Below, piece after piece: positions 31,317 to 41,499 of a stretch of DNA of 64,000 nucleotides. How positions within the stretch are numbered: the stretch's first letter is position 1; each line of letters starts with the position of its first letter. The DNA comes from Cordilura impudica. Taxonomy: Eukaryota; Arthropoda; Insecta; Diptera; Scathophagidae. The stretch is taken from positions 119,956,020-120,020,019 of the forward strand of contig OY821521.1 of assembly GCA_963682025.1 (NCBI GenBank), given 5' to 3'. Both the position numbers and the translations under genes were made by a program. The notes under the pieces were generated by a model. The model was not told where the DNA came from, ran no database searches, and saw only the letters and a list, made by a program, of their open reading frames with translations.

Positions 31317-33410
31317 ATGGCTACTCTATTTCTCGAATTTGAGAATGAGTATAATGATATGCCACAGCAGAGCCATACGTCGTTTACTATCGACCTTCAG
31401 AAGGAAGAATTCAAAACTCTTTGGGAGAAAGTAAGACTTTCTTATGAAGATTTTGCGACCGCTGGTAACACAAAAGACTCTGAAGAAGATTGTGGTTCAG
31501 CCAAACAATTATTCAAAGAATGTAGGTTAGCCTACATATATTGTGCTGCGCAAATGGGTGAGCTTTCGCAAAGTTTTGTCAATAGGCCAATACTTTCCTC
31601 TACTCATGGTGGGACAAATTCAGCAGGGGCTCCAACTTATGTCGAAAGTCAGATGCCTACCCACCATATGAAGCTTCCGCCATGCACTACTGAAGTATTT
31701 CATGGTGATTACCAGTCCTGGCCTTCGTTTCGTGACATGTTCACTGCGGTTTACATAAACAGTACCTCTCTAACTTCAGTGGAAAAGTTGTTTTACCTTC
31801 GCCAAAATACGCGGGATGAAGCTTTGGAGATTGTAAAGAAATCTCCCCTCACTAATCAGGGCTTTGAATGTGCTTGGGCCAATTTAAAGGATAGGTACGA
31901 AAATAAACGCATTTTAGTCAATAGCCAACTCAGGGTCTTATTTAACCTTGTAGCTGTCAAATCAGAGTCTGCGGACGGAATAAAACGCTTACAACGAGAC
32001 ATTAATAATTGCATTTCGGCATTTAACTTACATGAAATTGATATATCTAATTGGGATCCAATTCTAGTTTATCTTTGTTCTACCAAATTGCCTGAACTTA
32101 CGTTGTCTTTGTGGGAACAGACAGTCAGCATAAAAACTGAGATTCCTAAATGGAAAGATTTGGACACTTTCCTGACTTCTCGGTTCCAGTCGTTGGAAAC
32201 TGTTTCGGATATTCGTTCCGAAGGAACAGAATATTTGGGGAAGTCTGATGTTGGGAATGAATGTCAGTCGGGTAATAATTCACTTTTGAGAAAGAGGGTT
32301 AGAACTTATCAGGCGAACGTTGTGGGAACATCGTGCCCATTTTGTGCAAAGGGCCATTTGTTAAGGACTTGTCCGAAATTTTTGAAATTGACTCCGACCG
32401 AAAGATTTCTAGTGGTTAAAAGACATCACCTTTGCATAAATTGTTTTAGTGATAGTCATCAATTAAATGCATGTCAAAGTAATTTCTGTTGCCTAACATG
32501 TAAGCTTAAGCACCATACGTTACTGCATAGACAAGTGTCTGGATCTTTTCCTTCTAATTATTTTGCCGATGGACCAGGTACAAGTACTGCGACTGCACCG
32601 AGTATAAATGTTCAAAACTGTTTTGCTACTTTCTCAAAGCATATACTTTTAGGGACTGCTGTAGTTAGTATCGTGCACCGGGGAGGTGTTTTTAGGGCAA
32701 GGGCGCTTATTGATTCGGGATCTCAGGCTACTTTTATTTCGGAGAGATTGCAAAGACAACTTAATTTGCCAGTCAAGAGCATAAATGCCACAATATCTGG
32801 TTTAAATAACACTATCGCAGGTACTGTTAAAAAGCAATGTTCATTTACTTTGAGGTCTCCCCTTAATAGCCAGTTTAAACTTGATGTGAACGGTTTGGTT
32901 TTGTCCAAATTGACGGGAACGTTGCCTAATGAGTCTTCAGTTATTTCTGGCTCAAATTCGTTACGAGATATCGAGTTAGCAGATCCGAACTTTGCAAAGA
33001 GTGGTCAAGTGGATATATTACTTGGGGGTGACGTTTATTCTCAAATAATGCTAGATGGGGTTAAACGCAATATTTTAGGCAAATTAATGGCACAAGAGAC
33101 AATATTTGGTTGGATCTTGTCCGGTCCCTTATCTGAGCACAACAATAAACCTCTTCCTTCTTGTGTGTCCCGTTACGCGAAAGTTGGACGCAACAAAATA
33201 CGTTATCGAAAATGTTCGAAAAGAAATATTAAGATTGGTGATTTGGTTGTCATACGTGAAGACAACCTGCCGGCGATTGAGTGGCAAATAGGTCGAGTGC
33301 TAAAAGTCCACTTCGGTAAAGACGGTCATGTTCGGGAGGTAGAGTTAAAGATGGAGCGTGGCTTAATTACTAGACCAGTTGGGAAGCTAGTGGGTCTTCC
33401 AACTTATTAG
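31317..33410 (+). CDS. Element N ORF1: gag-protease fused to integrase C-terminal domain
   Basis: An uninterrupted 697-codon frame. Residues about 110-310 are a BEL/Pao gag (DUF1759: FHGDYQSWPSFRDMF, SVEKLFYLRQNTRDEALEIV, LKDRYENKRILV). About 340-405 is a Cys/His-rich nucleocapsid (CPFCAKGHLLRTC, CINCFSDSHQLNAC, LKHHTLLHR). About 460-620 is the aspartic protease (ALIDSGSQATFIS, DILLGGDVYSQIM, QETIFGWILSGPL). From about residue 630 the frame passes directly into the integrase C-terminal domain (IKIGDLVVIREDNLPAIEWQ, GRVLKVHFGKDGHVREV). RT, RNase H and the integrase core are missing. The ancestral start is ATG 31,282, as in unit 3; a one-base deletion near 31,305 puts it out of frame here, so 31,317 is the usable start. 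Confidence 0.85.
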   Translation: MATLFLEFENEYNDMPQQSHTSFTIDLQKEEFKTLWEKVRLSYEDFATAGNTKDSEEDCGSAKQLFKECRLAYIYCAAQMGELSQSFVNRPILSSTHGGTNSAGAPTYVESQMPTHHMKLPPCTTEVFHGDYQSWPSFRDMFTAVYINSTSLTSVEKLFYLRQNTRDEALEIVKKSPLTNQGFECAWANLKDRYENKRILVNSQLRVLFNLVAVKSESADGIKRLQRDINNCISAFNLHEIDISNWDPILVYLCSTKLPELTLSLWEQTVSIKTEIPKWKDLDTFLTSRFQSLETVSDIRSEGTEYLGKSDVGNECQSGNNSLLRKRVRTYQANVVGTSCPFCAKGHLLRTCPKFLKLTPTERFLVVKRHHLCINCFSDSHQLNACQSNFCCLTCKLKHHTLLHRQVSGSFPSNYFADGPGTSTATAPSINVQNCFATFSKHILLGTAVVSIVHRGGVFRARALIDSGSQATFISERLQRQLNLPVKSINATISGLNNTIAGTVKKQCSFTLRSPLNSQFKLDVNGLVLSKLTGTLPNESSVISGSNSLRDIELADPNFAKSGQVDILLGGDVYSQIMLDGVKRNILGKLMAQETIFGWILSGPLSEHNNKPLPSCVSRYAKVGRNKIRYRKCSKRNIKIGDLVVIREDNLPAIEWQIGRVLKVHFGKDGHVREVELKMERGLITRPVGKLVGLPTY

Positions 33411-33460
33411 TTTCCTTTGTTTTTTCGTTACAATATTTTATTTTTTTTTTACATAGTATC

Positions 33461-34468
33461 ATGGGCCCTACAAAGAAGTCTTCGGAATCCCGCAGTACCC
33501 AAGGCCAAATGGTTTGCCGCGTCTGTCTGGACAATCATCCGTTGCGTCTGTGCGGTAAATTTCTTCAGGTGGATTATAGTGAGAGAATGCAGTTGGTCTC
33601 AATTTATAAATACTGTTCGGGCTGCTTGAGCCATGATCACACCTGGCGTACTTGCGAGAGTATGGGGAAATGCAAACGCTGCGGTGATCTGCATCACACG
33701 CTCCTCCACAAGCCGGGGACGAGACCAAGTTCTAGTTCTAAAAATAAGAAGAACAAGGTGAAAATAAAGCGTTGCAAGAGGGGTCAATCTTCGTCTACCC
33801 GCCCGAAGAGCAGAGGACGCAATTTGTCCCAAAGCTCACCAGGAGACACTATTTCGTCCGGTGATATGGGATGCGAGAGGCGCGATTTGTCTCGAGCTGT
33901 AGTTCCGAGTCAATTGCGGAACTTCAACCAGCGCGCACAGTCTCGGAATGACGGCCGTAGAACCCATGGGGTCGTTTCTTTGCCGGTCTACCACATCAGC
34001 CAGACAATAATGTTGAGACCGACAGTGGTGGTCAAGATTGTTTCAAGGGAGCGGTACGTTTCTGAGCGAGCTCTTATTGATGCGAGCTCGGAATGCTCGA
34101 TTATTGCGGAGGAGCTAGTCAGACGGCTTGGTGCCAGAATGGTTCGAGTTGGAAGCTCAGAAAGGTGTTTGCTTACAATCCGTGGCAACTATGGAAGCAG
34201 TGAAAGTGTGGAGACTTATGCCGAAGTGAGGCGAAAGCACCCAGTTGTGACACCTTCTCGGTCTGTCGATGGGAGAATTTTAGACGAGTTTCCGGGTCTA
34301 CAATTGGCTGATCCGCAGTTTCACGTAGCCGCACCTGTCAACTTAGTTATTGGAGGCGATGTATACCCGAAAATAATTCGGAATGGCGTAGTTGGCGGCA
34401 ATTTCGGAAAACCATTGGCCCAATTCTCTATTTTTGGGTACATAATTTCGGGATCATGTCTTTCGTGA
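33461..34468 (+). CDS. Element N ORF2: second nucleocapsid-protease-like protein
   Basis: A 335-codon frame 50 bp after ORF1, in the position env would occupy. Residues 18-84 repeat the Cys/His layout of the ORF1 nucleocapsid: CRVCLDNHPLRLCGKF, CSGCLSHDHTWRTC, CKRCGDLHHTLLHK. A basic Ser/Arg-rich linker follows. Residues about 190-330 look like the retropepsin-type DUF1758 region: ALIDASSECSIIAEELVRRL (ORF1: ALIDSGSQ) and VNLVIGGDVYPKIIRNG with FSIFGYIISG. The catalytic Asp-Ser-Gly is Asp-Ala-Ser, so proteolysis is doubtful. It looks like a diverged duplicate of the gag NC-PR part. Nucleic-acid binding or interference with particle assembly are guesses. Confidence 0.7.
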   Translation: MGPTKKSSESRSTQGQMVCRVCLDNHPLRLCGKFLQVDYSERMQLVSIYKYCSGCLSHDHTWRTCESMGKCKRCGDLHHTLLHKPGTRPSSSSKNKKNKVKIKRCKRGQSSSTRPKSRGRNLSQSSPGDTISSGDMGCERRDLSRAVVPSQLRNFNQRAQSRNDGRRTHGVVSLPVYHISQTIMLRPTVVVKIVSRERYVSERALIDASSECSIIAEELVRRLGARMVRVGSSERCLLTIRGNYGSSESVETYAEVRRKHPVVTPSRSVDGRILDEFPGLQLADPQFHVAAPVNLVIGGDVYPKIIRNGVVGGNFGKPLAQFSIFGYIISGSCLS

Positions 34469-34732
34469 TGAGCTGAACCTGTAGATGTTTTTTTTTCCTA
34501 CTTTATTTATTCTTTGGGCGACTGGTAGCTGATTTATGGATTTGTTTTGCTGCTGGCGTTTTAAATACATTTTTTAGTTTTAATAATATAATTTTTAAAA
34601 TAAATGGATTATAATGGATTTCTTTTTTTTTATTTGAAGGAATGGAGTTTTCGCTTTTTTCTCTTTCTTTTTGTTTCCCTAGGCTTGACTTTGTTCGTAA
34701 GTTCTTGTTGCAGTACTGCAAGGCGGCCGGAA

Positions 34733-35172
34733 TGTTTGCGTGAGCGCTAAAGAGGTCCTACTGTATCTCAATGAGGTCTAATTTGAATGGATGGTCACAT
34801 ACAGAGTGCGCTGTTACTATTTAAGCTTTTCTTTTTATATGACATTTTCCTTTAAATTTGTTGTAAAGATATAAATTTCCAACCGCGAAGTTGTACTCGT
34901 TTTTTTTTTTTTTAATCGTCTTTAGAAGTTTGGAGGATAAATACGCAGTTCTGTATGCCGCTCAATTTTTGTAAACATTTATTGTAAACCACCGCCATAT
35001 TGTGAAAAAAATAAAAGATAAGTAACTGAATTTATCCTGCATTTTCTTTTTGTAGAAAAACCTTAGAGACCCTTGGCATTTTATTTTATATTTTTGGTAG
35101 CCGTTTAGCTTGATTCTTTTTTTTGGTTCCACCCTCTTTGGATCTCACCACTACTTCAAAAGGACATTTTTA
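34733..35172 (+). repeat. LTR 2 of element N
   Basis: Near-identical to LTR 1. Preceded by the 3' non-coding region of unit 1 (34,469-34,732), which ends in a purine-rich AAGGCGGCCGGAA, the likely polypurine tract. Confidence 0.85.
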
Positions 35173-35385
35173 TTGGTCCTTCGAACCGGATTTGAGTGAG
35201 TGGGAAATCAAGCTGCTTGAAATATATATCAAGGAATTTAAGGTAAAGTGCCTTTTAATATTTTTCCATAACCGTGCAAATAATTTCCAATAACATTTTA
35301 AAAGAAAATACTTTAAAATTTATTGGATAATTAAAAGGTAAAAAAAAAGTAGTTAAAATATACTACTTAATATAAAAGAAAAGTA

Positions 35386-35889
35386 GTGATTATTCTAAGC
35401 CACTCTACATATCTTTGCTTTATTTCTGGCTCAAATTCGTTACGAGATATCGAGTTAGCAGATCCGAACTTTGCAAAGAGTGGTCAAGTGGATATATTAC
35501 TTGGGGGTGACGTTTATTCTCAAATAATGCTAGATGGGGTTAAACGCAATATTTTAGGCAAATTAATGGCACAAGAGACAATATTTGGTTGGATCTTGTC
35601 CGGTCCCTTATCTGAGCACAACAATAAACCTCTTCCTTCTTGTGTGTCCCGTTACGCGAAAGTTGGACGCAACAAAATACGTTATCGAAAATGTTCGAAA
35701 AGAAATATTAAGATTGGTGATTTGGTTGTCATACGTGAAGACAACCTGCCGGCGATTGAGTGGCAAATAGGTCGAGTGCTAAAAGTCCACTTCGGTAAAG
35801 ACGGTCATGTTCGGGAGGTAGAGTTAAAGATGGAGCGTGGCTTAATTACTAGACCAGTTGTGAAGCTAGTGGGTCTTCCAACTTATTAG
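35386..35889 (+). pseudogene. ORF1 remnant in unit 2 of element N
   Basis: A deletion joins the leader (counterpart 30,143) to the protease region (counterpart 32,943), leaving 167 codons: a few leader-derived residues, then ISGSNSLRDIELADPNF to the end of ORF1. It lacks gag, nucleocapsid and the protease active site but keeps the integrase C-terminal domain. Confidence 0.8.
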
Positions 35890-35939
35890 TTTCCTTTGTT
35901 TTTTCGTTACAATATTTTATTTTTTTTTTACATAGTATC

Positions 35940-36278
35940 ATGGGCCCTACAAAGAAGTCTTCGGAATCCCGCAGTACCCAAGGCCAAATGGTTTGCCGCG
36001 TCTGTCTGGACAATCATCCGTTGCGTCTGTGCGGTAAATTTCTTCAGGTGGATTATAGTGAGAGAATGCAGTTGGTCTCAATTTATAAATACTGTTCGGG
36101 CTGCTTGAGCCATGATCACACCTGGCGTACTTGCGAGAGTATGGGGAAATGCAAACGCTGCGGTGATCTGCATCACACGCTCCTCCACAAGCCGGGGACG
36201 AGACCAAGTTCTAGTTCTAAAAATAAGAAGAACAAGGTGAAAATAAAGCGTTGCAAGAGGGGTCAATCTTCGAAATAG
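35940..36278 (+). pseudogene. ORF2 remnant in unit 2 of element N
   Basis: Identical to the first part of ORF2 through KRGQSS, then a stop. About 730 bp (counterpart 33,795-34,525) are missing, so only the Cys/His finger and basic tail (112 codons) remain. This small frame could still make a free-standing zinc-finger peptide. Confidence 0.75.
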
Positions 36279-36481
36279 TGATTTATGGATTTGTTTTGCT
36301 GCTGGCGTTTTAAATACATTTTTTAGTTCTAATAATATAATTTTTAAAATAAATGGATTATAATGGATTTCTTTTTTTTTATTTGAAGGAATGGAGTTTT
36401 CGCTTTTTTCTCTTTCTTTTTGTTTCCCTAGGCTTGACTTTGTTCGTAAGTTCTTGTTGCAGTACTGCAAGGCGGCCGGAA

Positions 36482-36922
36482 TGTTTGCGTGAGCGCTAAA
36501 GAGGTCCTACTGTATCTCAATGAGGTCTAATTTGAATGGATGGTCACATACAGAGTGCGCTGTTACTATTTAAGCTTTTCTTTTTATATGACATTTTCCT
36601 TTAAATTTGTTGTAAAGATATAAATTTCCAACCGCGAAGTTGTACTCGTTTTTTTTTTTTTTTAATCGTCTTTAGAAGTTTGGAGGATAAATACGCAGTT
36701 CTGTATGCCGCTCAATTTTTGTAAACATTTATTGTAAACCACCGCCATATTGTGAAAAAAATAAAAGATAAGTAACTGAATTTATCCTGCATTTTCTTTT
36801 TGTAGAAAAACCTTAGAGACCCTTGGCATTTTATTTTATATTTTTGGTAGCCGTTTAGCTTGATTCTTTTTTTTGGTTCCACCCTCTTTGGATCTCACCA
36901 CTACTTCAAAAGGACATTTTTA
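36482..36922 (+). repeat. LTR 3 of element N
   Basis: Third near-identical LTR, starting unit 3. Confidence 0.85.
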
Positions 36923-38309
36923 TTGGTCCTTCGAACCGGATTTGAGTGAGTGGGAAATCAAGCTGCTTGAAATATATATCAAGGAATTTAAGGTAAAGTG
37001 CCTTTTAATATTTTTCCATAACCGTGCAAATAATTTCCAATAACATTTTAAAAGAAAATACTTTAAAATTTATTGGATAATTAAAAGGTAAAAAAAAAGT
37101 AGTTAAAATATACTACTTAATATAAAAGAAAAGTAGTGATTATTCTAAGCCACTCTACATATCTTTGCTTTAATCAACACCGAATTGTGTACCAACGACC
37201 ACATACGACCAGCTGTCAAGTCAATTCGCCGCAAGAATAGTTTTTTTATTTAGTGCATTAGTTTAGTGATTTTAATTTAAATGTGTTTGTTTTCTTTTTA
37301 AATTTTGTGTGAGTGCAAATTAATACAAAATATACAAAAACAAGAACCGTAAGTTCTGTTAAAAAAAAAAAAACACGAACATACACACTAATGTGCATTC
37401 TGCCAACAAACACAACACAAAACGAAAAATAAAGTTTTTGTAGTGACCAACGAGTGTGTGTGTTTTTTCTGCTTACAGCTGTGATAAGAAAACTAGGTAT
37501 GTGGTGATACGTGTGTTATGGTATACATATATTAATTTTTTTTAATAAATAAAAATTTGATTTGGTTACTTCCTGCGTGTGGAGCTTGTGTTTTAAAACG
37601 ATTTTTTAAATTTCAAAATTAACAGTGCAGAGCTGTAAAGGTGTGGTTCCATTTTGTGAATGTTAAATTTTTTAATTAATAAAAATTTTTGTTGTGTTAT
37701 TTCAACGGAAGTAAATTTTAACCGATAATTCAGAGCATTAACGTAATTACTAAAAGAAGAAAGAAAATCGGATTTAGTATTTGTGTTTAATCTACAGTTC
37801 GCGTGGTACTATATACATACTTTTTGAGAAAATTAAAATCAGTTCCAATTCTGTAGCAGAATTTTTTTGTACGATCATCTAAACTTTGTGCGTTTACAGC
37901 TCAGGCACTTGAAGGTGTTAAATCTTGCACAATTTTTTTGATAATAAAAACGGGAGCTCTAACAGGATATTTTTTCTTTTGTTTCGAAATTTAATTTGAA
38001 AATAAATATTTTAGTACGGATATATAATTTTGTACCTGCAATTTGATTTATACTTTTGGATGACAAATTTCGTTGTTTTTTGGGAAAAGTTTTTGAGAGC
38101 CATTTTATTTCTGTGTGATTTAAATTATATTTTGGTTTATCAACTCCATTAAGGAAAAACTCTTTGTACATATAAAAAAAAAAAGAATAAATTTTATAAA
38201 ATTTTATGGTCAATTTATCTGCTTCTATAGATTTCAAAGCTCACGGTTGTGTATTTCCTCGATTTCCGATTTTTTTGATTGTTTCTGAAATAAATTCCTT
38301 GTTGAAAAG

Positions 38310-39545
38310 ATGGCAAAGTCGGACAAATTAATTAAATTTGAGAAAATGGCTACTCTATTTCTCGAATTTGAGAATGAGTATAATGATATGCCACAGCAGA
38401 GCCATACGTCGTTTACTATCGACCTTCAGAAGGAAGAATTCAAAACTCTTTGGGAGAAAGTAAGACTTTCTTATGAAGATTTTGCGACCGCTGGTAACAC
38501 AAAAGACTCTGAAGAAGATTGTGGTTCAGCCAAACAATTATTCAAAGAATGTAGGTTAGCCTACATATCTTGTGCTGCGCAAATGGGTGAGCTTTCGCAA
38601 AGTTTTGTCAATAGGCCAATACTTTCCTCTACTCATGGTGGGACAAATTCAGCAGGGGCTCCAACTTATGTCGAAAGTCAGATGCCTACCCACCATATGA
38701 AGCTTCCGCCATGCACTACTGAAGTATTTCATGGTGATTACCAGTCCTGGCCTTCGTTTCGTGACATGTTCACTGCGGTTTACATAAACAGTACCTCTCT
38801 AACTTCAGTGGAAAAGTTGTTTTACCTTCGCCAAAATACGCGGGATGAAGCTTTGGAGATTGTAAAGAAATCTCCCCTCACTAATCAGGGCTTTGAATGT
38901 GCTTGGGCCAATTTAAAGGATAGGTACGAAAATAAACGCATTTTAGTCAATAGCCAACTCAGGGTCTTATTTAACCTTGTAGCTGTCAAATCAGAGTCTG
39001 CGGACGGAATAAAACGCTTACAACGAGACATTAATAATTGCATTTCGGCATTTAACTTACATAAAATTGATATCTCTAATTGGGATCCAATTCTAGTTTA
39101 TCTTTGTTCTACCAAATTGCCTGAACTTACGTTGTCTTTGTGGGAACAGACAGTCAGCATAAAAACTGAGATTCCTAAATGGAAAGATTTGGACACTTTC
39201 CTGACTTCTCGGTTCCAGTCGTTGGAAACTGTTTCGGATATTCGTTCCGAAGGAACAGAATATTTGGGGAAGTCTGATGTTGGGAATGAATGTCAGTCGG
39301 GTAATAATTCACTTTTGAGAAAGAGGGTTAGAACTTATCAGGCGAACGTTGTGGGAACATCGTGCCCATTTTGTGCAAAGGGCCATTTGTTAAGGACTTG
39401 TCCGAAATTTTTGAAATTGACTCCGACCGAAAGATTTCTAGTGGTTAAAAGACATCACCTTTGCATAAATTGTTTTAGTGATAGTCATCAATTAAATGCA
39501 TGTCAAAGTAATTTCTGTTGCCTAACATGTAAGCTTTTAGCTTGA
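38310..39545 (+). pseudogene. Truncated gag (ORF1) in unit 3 of element N
   Basis: A 411-codon frame starting MAKSDKLIKFEKMATLF, the full N-terminus lost by frame shift in unit 1. It runs through DUF1759 and the nucleocapsid to CCLTCKL, then ends because sequence after AAGCTT (about 39,537) jumps to the LTR end. The joint shares the short word AGCTT with both parents. It encodes gag without protease. Confidence 0.8.
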
Positions 39546-39604
39546 TTCTTTTTTTTGGTTCCACCCTCTTTGGATCTCACCACTACTTCAAAAGGACATT
39601 TTTA
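39535..39604 (+). repeat. Partial LTR 4 of element N
   Basis: Last 70 bp of the LTR (TTAGCTTGATTC to GGACATTTTTA), followed by the ACTCT target duplication. Confidence 0.8.
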
Positions 39605-39776
39605 ACTCTAAATCACCATTGCACACGCAGTCTATTCATCAGGCACTATACTAACATTGCTGTCCTAAGATTCTGCAACTTGTCACAAAATTGGCACTAG
39701 CAGACCTCATCAGAATTAACATTCTCCACAAACATAAGACAGCAGCTATCTAATCGTCACACCAGTCATCCTAAAA

Positions 39777-41496
39777 ATGGCAAATGATCAAAAAGACTCG
39801 AATATGGCTTTGTTTGATCAACTTATAGCGTCTCAAAGAACCACGGGTGAGCTCATTGAAAGCCTAATTCGCAACGTCAAAAAGGACTCAGCTTCCAGAA
39901 AGACAGTCCAGTACTATGAGGAACGACTCAGGAGATTAGATACGGCATGATCTAATTTCGAAACCACCGACAGCAAAATACGGTGTCTCGAAAACACTCC
40001 TACAGACCACAAATACTTCACCGAGAAGTATTACGAAAAAATATCGGAACTTACTTTTAAATACCGAGATAATTTTGAAGCAGCCATGATGGAAACCCCG
40101 AATGGGCCGGCAGTGGAAACAAATCAACATCATGCAGCCAATAAGCCCACTGCTCCTAGCAGGACAATATTGAACAACAGCGACACAACAGCCCCCCTCT
40201 CCTCGATCAATTCTATAATGAGAAGACAAAATGTGATGATAGAATCACTGAAACGATTGCTCATCATGGATCCAACAGCAACAAATATGATTCTGAAGGC
40301 AAAACTATGGGAACAAATCCAAAATTTGCATTTCTCAATTTGGGAAAATAATTCTGATCCACTTAGAGAAGGATATGACATGGATTCGTACACAAATCTG
40401 GAAAAATTAATCATCGAAAACTTTAAGATGTCATCAAATATTGCTCCAGAACGAAGAACCCAATATGAGCAAATCAGCGTGCTACCAGCCTAAAGTAACT
40501 ATACCACAATTCAATGGGAATTATGCCACATGGAGAACATTCTTTGATCTATTTTCTCAACTCGTCGACAAGCAGCAGATTCCCACGGTACAAAAAATGT
40601 GGTACCTTAAATCTAATGTTGGAGGAGAAGCGGGTAACCTGATAAGTCACCTTTCCGCTACAGCTGACAATTATGAAACAGCATGGAAAATGTTACAAGA
40701 GCGCTACAATAATAAGCGAGTTCTTGTCAGAACATTAATTCAACAACTGCTTGATCAACCATCAGGCGGGTCATCAGCAGCAACCATCAAACAGCTGCAT
40801 GATGTCACACAGGAATGCTTACATGCATTACAAAATATTGGCGTCGACACAACCTCTTGGGACCCGATTTTGCTACATCTATTAGTTAAAAAATTGGATC
40901 GTCGAATACATGTTCTTTACGAGCGATCAATAACAAATCCAAAAGAACTTCCTAAGATCACACATTTTTTGGCATTCCTGAAAACACACTTTCAATCAAT
41001 GGAAGCTATGGGTCAGAAGGAAAAATCATCTTCAAAGGCATGTGCTTCTGCTACTTCATTCAACCAAAATAAAGAGACGTGCAAACTTTGCAAAAAGGAC
41101 ATTCATCCACTATTTCGGTGTCAAGGGTTTCAACAACTAACACCACACGATCGACTGAAATTCATACAAAAACATAAATTATGCGTCAATTGTTTAAAAT
41201 CAGGCCATTCCACAAAAAATTGCACATCCAGGTCATGCACAAAATGCAATAAGAAACACAATTCGATGCTACACCTTGAATCAACAAAATTTTTATCAAG
41301 GCAAGAATCATCTAACGAAAACAAAACATCATCGGCTGCCACAGCACTATTTACAAGAGATAAGCCAGACACTACCTCTTTGAGTACTTGTTTACCAGAA
41401 GAATCAGAAAGCACTTCATTAGCTGCTGCCAATAAGCAATCATCAAATTCATATGTTCTACTTAGCACAGCATTGGTAAGGGTTAAGAGCGAATAG
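39777..41496 (+). pseudogene. gag of element H
   Basis: Starts MANDQKDSNMALFDQLIAS at 39,777. TGA at 39,948-39,950 and a frame shift near 40,490 (ISVLPA to KVTIPQFNG) break it. DUF1759 is visible from PQFNGNYATWRTFFDLFSQL and WYLKSNVGGEAGNLI. The nucleocapsid has CKLCKKDIHPLFRC, CVNCLKSGHSTKNC and CTKCNKKHNSMLH (41,080-41,275). It is about half diverged from the gag of nested element N, so N is a different BEL lineage. Confidence 0.85.
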
Positions 41497-41499
41497 CAT

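Larger units (their letters stand above)
29458..39604 (+). mobile_element. Element N: BEL-derived, three-unit tandem array nested in H
   Basis: Flanked by ACTCT at 29,453-29,457 and 39,605-39,609 (5 bp duplication). Repeating units each start with a 438-441 bp LTR: unit 1 29,458-34,732; unit 2 34,733-36,481 with two internal deletions; unit 3 36,482-39,534, cut inside gag and joined to the last 70 bp of an LTR (39,535-39,604). LTR-LTR recombination can create such arrays. Sequence between units is nearly identical, so the array is young. No unit encodes RT, RNase H or an integrase core, so the element needs a helper. Confidence 0.85.

Noticed and set aside
33106..33291. Alternative-frame 61-codon frame within ORF1 of element N
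   Set aside because: Shadow of ORF1; repeated in unit 2 only because the DNA is duplicated.
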